Made by a program: the position numbers and the translations under genes. A DNA stretch of 64,000 nucleotides. It comes from Actinoplanes missouriensis 431 (GTDB lineage: Bacteria > Actinomycetota > Actinomycetes > Mycobacteriales > Micromonosporaceae). The notes under the pieces were generated by a model. It was not told the DNA's origin. It saw only the letters and a program-made list of their open reading frames with translations, and searched no databases. The DNA lies in the NCBI RefSeq assembly GCF_000284295.1, contig NC_017093.1, positions 3,100,001 to 3,164,000 of the forward strand, read 5' to 3'. Shown here in pieces: positions 59,237-64,000 of this stretch; position 1 is the stretch's first letter; every line of letters starts with the position of its first letter.

Positions 59237-60576
59237 GACCGATCGGCCTGCGCGCCCGGGTCAGCGCCGCCTTCGCTCTCGGCGCGCTGTCGTTGTCGTT
59301 CTGCATCAGCCTGGTGTCCTACGAATCCACCCGCAACACCCTGTTCGCCGAGCGGGAGCGCACCGCGGTCCGGGCCACCTACTACGACGCCGCGGTCGTC
59401 AACGCGGGTCTCGGCGGCCGCGATCCCGATGTCCTCGAGGTGCTGCGGTCGCTGGACACCGGCTCCGACCGGTACGTGCTGTTGCACCGGGACGGGCAAT
59501 GGCACTCCCGGAGCGCCGACCTGGCCGCCGACACGGCGGTCCCGCCGTCATTGCAGGAGATGACCGCCCAGGGCGAGGCGGGTGCGCAGCGGGTCCGGCG
59601 TGACGGCACGCCCGCGCTGATCGTGGGCGTCCCGCTGAGCGGGTCCGCCGAGTTCTACGAGATCATCTCGCTGGAGGAGCTGGAGCGGACCCTCCAGACC
59701 CTCGCGCTGGTCCTCACCGCCGTGGCGATCATGGTGGCGGCCGGCGGGGCAGCCGTCGGCTGGTACGTCACCCGGCACGCGCTGCGCCCGCTCGCCACGG
59801 TCGCCGACGCGGCCCGCGACATCGCCGCCGGCGACCTCACCACCCGCCTCGACCCGGACACCGAGCCCGACCTCGCAGCGCTGTCGGCCGCGTTCAACGA
59901 CATGGCCGATCAGCTCGCCCGCCGGCTGGAACGCGACCGCCGGTTCGCCGCCGACGTCAGCCACGAACTGCGCTCGCCGCTGCAGACCCTCGAAGCCGCC
60001 GCCAGCGTCATCGAGAAACGGCGGGAACACCTGGACGACCGGACGGCAGCCGCGGTCGGCCTGCTCACCGCCGAGATCGACCGCTTCCAGGCGCTCGTCA
60101 ACGACCTGCTGGAACTGGCCCGCAGCGATCAGCCGGTCCAGCGCGAGGCCGTGGAGCTGCCGCAGCTGGCCGAGCGGGTGTGCCGTTCCCGTGGTCTGCC
60201 CGCCGGTCTGCTGGAGGTCACCCCGGACGCGGCAGCGACGTGGGTGGTCGACCGCCGCCGTGTCGAGCAGGCCCTCGGCAACCTCATCGACAACGCCATC
60301 AGGTACGGCGGCGGCCCCACCGCTGTCCGGGTGGGCAACGGATTCCTCGAGGTCGATGACGCGGGCCCGGGTGTCGCCGCCGTGGACCGGGCCAGCATCT
60401 TCGACCGGTTCGTGCGCGGCCCGGCGGCCCATGCCCGCGGTGACACCACCGGCACGGGTCTCGGGCTGGCCATCGTCGCCGAGCACGCCGCCGCCCACGG
60501 CGGCTGTGCCACCGTCACGGAGAACCCCGCCGGCGGAGCCCGGTTCCGCATCGACCTACCAGGATCTCGACAATGA
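59233..60576 (+). CDS. Sensor histidine kinase (MtrB-like)
   Basis: This 447-residue kinase has two membrane helices (about 9-28 and 155-180) around a sensor domain. A HAMP domain follows (RPLATVADAARDIAAGDLTTRL), then HisKA with FAADVSHELRSPLQTLEAA and HATPase with NLIDNAIRYGGG and GTGLGLAIVAEHAAAHGG. The VEVDDAGPGV loop is short. It lacks an adjacent full response regulator. The GTG start overlaps the preceding mini-frame, and the next gene encodes a GerMN lipoprotein, an arrangement that recalls MtrB-LpqB. Confidence 0.93.
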   Translation: MRPIGLRARVSAAFALGALSLSFCISLVSYESTRNTLFAERERTAVRATYYDAAVVNAGLGGRDPDVLEVLRSLDTGSDRYVLLHRDGQWHSRSADLAADTAVPPSLQEMTAQGEAGAQRVRRDGTPALIVGVPLSGSAEFYEIISLEELERTLQTLALVLTAVAIMVAAGGAAVGWYVTRHALRPLATVADAARDIAAGDLTTRLDPDTEPDLAALSAAFNDMADQLARRLERDRRFAADVSHELRSPLQTLEAAASVIEKRREHLDDRTAAAVGLLTAEIDRFQALVNDLLELARSDQPVQREAVELPQLAERVCRSRGLPAGLLEVTPDAAATWVVDRRRVEQALGNLIDNAIRYGGGPTAVRVGNGFLEVDDAGPGVAAVDRASIFDRFVRGPAAHARGDTTGTGLGLAIVAEHAAAHGGCATVTENPAGGARFRIDLPGSRQ

Positions 60577-61142
60577 GCGCAGGACGCTGGATCGCCGCCG
60601 TCACCACAGCCCTCGTCACCCTCACCGCCTGCGGGGTGCCCGCACAGGAGGAGGCCCATCCGGTCACCCTCCCGCGACGACCGCTCAACGTCGGCGCGAC
60701 ATCGGCCGCGGCCCCACCGGCGGGAGAGGTCGCGCTGGTGCTCTGCCTGATCCACGACAACCGGCTCACCCAGACGGTCCGGCGCGTCGACGCGCCGCCC
60801 GACCCCCAGCGCCACCTCGACCAGCTCGTCACCGGACCCACCGCGTCCGAGCAGGCACAGGGACTCTCCACCGCGCTGGCGACCACCGCGCTGACCGTGC
60901 GGATTCCCGCGGGAGAGACGACCGCGGCGGTCGAGGTGAACGAGGCCGGTGAGGGCGCCGCGCGCAGCGACGAGGTCCTGGCGTACGGGCAGATCGTGTG
61001 CACGCTCACCTCCCGCGCCGACATCGCAGCCGTCGCGTTCCTGCGCGGGGGCCAGCCGCTGCAGGTCCCGCGCGGGGACGGCACGCTCGCGAGCGGTCCG
61101 CTGCGGGCGGCGGATTACCGAACCCTCATCGGCCCGGCCTGA
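60573..61142 (+). CDS. GerMN-domain lipoprotein (LpqB-like accessory)
   Basis: The 189-residue lipoprotein has the lipobox LTACG (Cys20) and a GerMN-like fold region with LDQLVTGPTASEQAQGLSTALA and VLAYGQIVCTLT. Such lipoproteins are known partners of MtrB-type kinases. The ATG overlaps the kinase stop, so the two are coupled, and the lipoprotein may modulate the sensor outside the membrane. Confidence 0.82.
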   Translation: MSAGRWIAAVTTALVTLTACGVPAQEEAHPVTLPRRPLNVGATSAAAPPAGEVALVLCLIHDNRLTQTVRRVDAPPDPQRHLDQLVTGPTASEQAQGLSTALATTALTVRIPAGETTAAVEVNEAGEGAARSDEVLAYGQIVCTLTSRADIAAVAFLRGGQPLQVPRGDGTLASGPLRAADYRTLIGPA

Positions 61143-61261
61143 CGCTCACCCGTTCTGTCACGGGACTGTCACGTGATCGCGAGTCGATCGCGAAACCGGG
61201 CGAGGACTGTGGACGGTGGACTGTCCACCGGCGGCTGTCCGAGGCGCGGCGAGGAGTGACG

Positions 61262-61879
61262 ATGACGGTGGTGCCCGAGCGCGGCGGATCCCAGGCTCAT
61301 CTGTTGTGCGACAGCTGCGGCGCCGCGGTCACGCTCGATGGTTGCGGCATGCACGACACCACCGTCGGGTACGTCGCCGTCTCCATGATCGGATGGACCG
61401 GTTCCCCGTTCGCCCGCGGGCCGCATCGCTGTCCCGGCTGCGCTCCGGGCCGGCGGGGCCGCTCGGCCGGTGACGACGCGGACGCGGGCAGAGCCGAGCT
61501 GGTCGTCACCGACACCGCCGCGATCATCAGGGTGGGTCACTCCATCGGACCGCTGCAGATCGTCGTGCGGAAGGCGGCCGGGGTACGGCGTACCCTCGTC
61601 GTGGATCTTTCCGGTCTCACCAGCTGTGACACCGCCGGGATCGCAGCGCTCGTCCGGGCCCGCAACGTCGCGCTTCACCACGGAGGCGAGCTGCTGCTGG
61701 CCGCGCCGCCGCCGATGCTACGAGCCCGGTTGCGGGTGCGGCGCCTGCACACCGCGTTCCGGACCTTCGGCAGCGTGCGGCATGCCATCGCGGCCACCCG
61801 GCCGGAAGTGAGCGGCCTCATCGCCACGGCCGCGCACCACCCGGCCCACCCGAGGCGCGGCCTTCTGTCAGAGGATTGA
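61262..61879 (+). CDS. STAS domain protein with N-terminal zinc-ribbon-like Cys motifs
   Basis: This 205-residue protein has CDSCG (Cys16, Cys19) and RCPGC (Cys57, Cys60) in the first 60 residues, then a STAS domain (IIRVGHSIGPLQIVVRK, LVVDLSGLTSCDTAGIAALV, GGELLLAAPP). The Cys-Asp-Thr triplet replaces the usual Asp-Ser-(Ser/Thr) phosphorylation site of anti-anti-sigma factors. GAGGAG precedes the ATG. The fusion of a metal-binding ribbon with STAS is unusual. Confidence 0.82.
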   Translation: MTVVPERGGSQAHLLCDSCGAAVTLDGCGMHDTTVGYVAVSMIGWTGSPFARGPHRCPGCAPGRRGRSAGDDADAGRAELVVTDTAAIIRVGHSIGPLQIVVRKAAGVRRTLVVDLSGLTSCDTAGIAALVRARNVALHHGGELLLAAPPPMLRARLRVRRLHTAFRTFGSVRHAIAATRPEVSGLIATAAHHPAHPRRGLLSED

Positions 61880-61951
61880 CATGAAGCCGTGTGCTCACTG
61901 CCACGTGCCTCGGCCACTCTCGTTGTCACTCCAGTGGGAAGGACGACGAGC

Positions 61952-62407
61952 ATGATCGAGCCTGGGGCTGCCTCGCGCAGCACCGCCACCGTACCGTCGG
62001 GCGTGGACACGGTCCGGATCGAGGAGCATGGCGGCGCCGCCGTGGTCGCGGTTCGCGGCCACATCGACGCCGGGTCCGCGCCGCTGCTGCGGGACGCTCT
62101 GGCCTGGGCTGTCACCTGTCACGAGCGGGTCGTCGTGGACCTGTCCCGCGGCGGATCCATCGACCGGGCGGGACTGAGCGTGCTGATCGCCGCGCAGGAC
62201 CGCGCCGCGAGCCGGGCCGTGCAGCTCTGCTTCACGGCGCCGTCCCCGCAGTTGCTGTCCGCGCTGTGCGAGATGCGCGCGGGCGAGATGCTCGCGGCCG
62301 TCGACGCGACGGCCCCGCGCCCGCAGCTTCAGCCGTGCGACGACGCCGCCTTCTCGCTGCCCCGGCCCTCCCGCCGACTCTGGTTCTCCCCGCGCACCGC
62401 CGGTTGA
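61952..62407 (+). CDS. STAS domain (anti-anti-sigma factor-like) protein
   Basis: The 151-residue protein contains a STAS domain (VVAVRGHIDAGSAPLLRDALAW, RVVVDLSRGGSIDRAGLSVLIAA) followed by a Pro-rich tail. The residues at the phosphorylation site are Ile-Asp-Arg rather than Asp-Ser, so it may not be controlled by an RsbW-type kinase. It lies 70 bases after the other STAS gene, and they may be partners. Confidence 0.85.
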   Translation: MIEPGAASRSTATVPSGVDTVRIEEHGGAAVVAVRGHIDAGSAPLLRDALAWAVTCHERVVVDLSRGGSIDRAGLSVLIAAQDRAASRAVQLCFTAPSPQLLSALCEMRAGEMLAAVDATAPRPQLQPCDDAAFSLPRPSRRLWFSPRTAG

Positions 62408-62500
62408 GCCTGCGCGAGCGGCTGGAGCGTGAGCCGGCGGCGTACGACGTCATGGCCGGGTCCGAGACCCGCAGGGTGCTCGTCGAGCCGCGCCGTCCGG

Positions 62501-63088
62501 TCAGGACGAGGCGTGACCGGGAGCGCCGGCGTCGCCGGTCGACGTGTCGGCCCGGCGGGCAGCCAGCTCCAGCGTGCCGGCCAGAACCAGGCAGGACACG
62601 GCCACCACGAGGCCGCCACCGGCCGACCAGGGTGACAGGATGACCCAGAGCAGCACCGCGAGGACGCACATGAAGACCGCGGTGAACCGCGGCAGCGCCC
62701 TGCCTCGGCGGGGACGGTGCTCCTGCTCGGCGGGCATCGGCTCGTCGTCCCACCGGGCGATCAGCTCATCGAACGGATCCGGCTGCAGGTGCGGCACGTC
62801 GTCGGTGACATCAGCCGTCCTGGACAGTGTGAGCCGATTGCAGATGTCCGCGACGCCCGGCGTCGAGCGGGCCAGCTCTGCCGCGGTGATGCGGGCATAG
62901 AGGGAGCTGACGGTTCCGCCGAGGGTGACGACCCGGTTCTGCACTTCCACGGTGACGGGTTCGTTCGCCAGGGCCGGCTCCCGGGCGATGCGCTCGAACA
63001 CCGCGACGGTGAGCTCCGCATCCGGGCTCGCGGCGGGTCCTCCGGGCTGCCGGTTGAACCAGGCGTCGTCGAAGGGTAAGGGCCACAC
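62501..63088 (-). CDS. BON domain protein with C-terminal membrane helices
   Basis: This 195-residue protein begins with VWPLPFDDAWF, then a BON domain (LTVAVFERIAREPAL, VTVEVQNRVVTLGGTVSSLY, AAELARSTPGVADICNRL), an acidic linker and two membrane helices (FTAVFMCVLAVLLWVIL, GGGLVVAVSCLVLAGTLEL). BON domains bind phospholipid or the envelope. The GTG at 63088 follows CGGAG; an ATG at 63139 would add 17 residues. Confidence 0.82.
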   Translation of the reverse strand: MWPLPFDDAWFNRQPGGPAASPDAELTVAVFERIAREPALANEPVTVEVQNRVVTLGGTVSSLYARITAAELARSTPGVADICNRLTLSRTADVTDDVPHLQPDPFDELIARWDDEPMPAEQEHRPRRGRALPRFTAVFMCVLAVLLWVILSPWSAGGGLVVAVSCLVLAGTLELAARRADTSTGDAGAPGHASS

Positions 63089-63326
63089 GATGGCGCTCCG
63101 AACTGGTTCGGTTGATGGTGCTTTCGCTTCGCGGCGCATCGTCGGTGCGATACGCGGATGATGTCCGCGCCGGACGGCGGCGCCCGAACCGGTGCGCCAC
63201 CGTCCGATGCGTACGAAGACCCTCTCATGGTCTCGGAAAGCGACTATTCACGAGCGGCGTGGCGGTTGCGCCCCGGTCGTATGACGAAGCCGTGACAATG
63301 CGATCGGGGTGCCCTGGGCTGGCTGA

Positions 63327-63653
63327 TCCCGGGCGGAGGGTTCGCCCGCTTATCTGGCGGGGAGCACGCCGTTCGCCCGGCCGGGCCGGCCCGATCTGGT
63401 CCTCCTGGACCTGAATCTGCCCGGAGGTGACGGCCGCATGGTGCTGCGGCACATCCGTGCGGATCCGGCCACCGCTGCGGTCCCGGTCGTCCTGCTGGTC
63501 GACTCGCCCGCGGCGGAGGAGATTCTGCGTGCCGAGTCCCTGCAGGTTCAGGGCTATGCGGTCAAGCCGATCGACTTCGATCGGCTGGTGGCGATCGTCG
63601 GTTCGCTGACTGAGCTCGGCTTCTGGTTTCCGTCACGTCGCCGTGCGCTGTGA
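63327..63653 (+). pseudogene. Truncated response regulator, paralog of the gene at 58257
   Basis: The frame lacks the first third of the receiver (a TGA stands at 63324) but keeps AYLAGSTPFARPGRPDLVLL, LDLNLPGGDGRMVLRHIR, VLLVDSPAAEEILRAE and YAVKPIDF. It matches the intact single-domain regulator at 58257 nearly residue for residue. The acidic pair needed for magnesium binding is lost and the Thr is replaced by Val-Asp. It is probably a decaying duplicate, though a frameshift further upstream could also explain it. Confidence 0.7.
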
Positions 63654-63676
63654 CAGGTGGCGCCGGATGAGCCTGG

Positions 63677-64000
63677 TCAGGTGGTGGAGACGACGCCGGA
63701 CCGGGCGACGGTGGCCGTCCGGACCCCGTTCTGCCAGGTCGGCTGCCGGACGGCGTCGACCGAGAAGACGTACGGCGTGCCGGCCTCCAGGCCGGTGACG
63801 GTGGCGGTGACCTCGGCGCAGCCCTCGCCCGGCTCGGCGTCGGTCCAGCCGATCTCCGGCTGGGCGCCGATGACCAGGCTCTGCGAGATCGCGGTCACCT
63901 TGTAGGTCGTCACGGTCGGGTCACCCGGGTGGTACCAGGTGACCGTGGCGGTGGTGGCGGCCGGTGTCACGGCCGCGACGGTGATCCGGCCGGGCCGGTG
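63677..64000 (-). CDS. Fibronectin type III domain protein, C-terminal part (start outside window)
   Basis: The minus-strand frame is open to the right edge and shows one FnIII domain: TATVTWYHPGDPTVTTYKVTA, then CAEVTATVTGLEAGTPYVFSVDAV and a final TVARSGVVSTT. Such domains act as spacers or binding modules in secreted actinomycete enzymes. The rest of the protein is not visible, so nothing more can be said. Confidence 0.8.
   Translation of the reverse strand, partial: HRPGRITVAAVTPAATTATVTWYHPGDPTVTTYKVTAISQSLVIGAQPEIGWTDAEPGEGCAEVTATVTGLEAGTPYVFSVDAVRQPTWQNGVRTATVARSGVVSTT

Overview
The window is very GC-rich, dense in genes and full of GTG starts, ATGA/GTGA gene overlaps, FCD-type GntR, ROK and WYL regulators, DUF1707 and SigE-type ECF factors. 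All of this points to an actinomycete, most likely a soil Micromonosporaceae of the Actinoplanes type. That placement is inferred from gene content only.

Layout. 1-7.5 kb: the end of a GH3 glycosidase, an NAD-dependent epimerase, a LacI regulator, a WYL regulator divergent from a VOC protein, a chemoreceptor and an SCO6745-family protein. 7.5-16 kb: a decayed accessory island. Two fragments of a tyrosine integrase bracket two intact IS701-family elements, two lipoproteins, small membrane proteins, a tRNA-like relic and a gene split by the second IS. 16-22.5 kb: a GntR-controlled operon for oxidative L-fucose breakdown (fucose dehydrogenase, fuconolactonase, 2,4-diketo-3-deoxyfuconate hydrolase, fuconate dehydratase, 2-keto-3-deoxyfuconate dehydrogenase) plus one extra enolase-superfamily enzyme. 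22.5-25.3 kb: an alpha/beta hydrolase with its GntR regulator and two matching operators, a VOC protein, a 40-residue membrane protein and a NUDIX hydrolase.

25.3-33.7 kb: a ROK regulator and secreted GH27 alpha-galactosidase diverge from a carbohydrate ABC importer with a C45 N-terminal-nucleophile hydrolase. 44.3-50.9 kb: a GH36 alpha-galactosidase, CE7 esterase and GH95 alpha-L-fucosidase operon diverges from a second, paralogous ROK regulator. The two ROK loci share an identical 32-bp promoter/operator, so they probably form one regulon for branched, galactosylated, fucosylated and acetylated plant glycans, with fucose passed to the operon at 17-22 kb.

34.5-44.1 kb: an ECF sigma unit, then three exported proteins: an S1 protease fold lacking its catalytic His and Ser, a small secreted protein, and a 1437-residue ALF-repeat/HINT polymorphic toxin. 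The toxin gene overlaps an 81-residue zinc-ribbon gene that is the obvious immunity candidate. 51-64 kb: membrane and RTX-type proteins, a DM13 protein, a two-component pair, nhaA behind a structured leader, single-domain response regulators (one truncated), an MtrB/LpqB-like kinase-lipoprotein pair, STAS proteins, a BON protein and the end of an FnIII protein.

The most notable items are the toxin/immunity pair, the duplicated ROK promoter with apparently leaderless transcripts, a possible -1 frameshift in an IS701 transposase, the IS-split gene that can be rejoined in frame, and the catalytically dead S1 protein.
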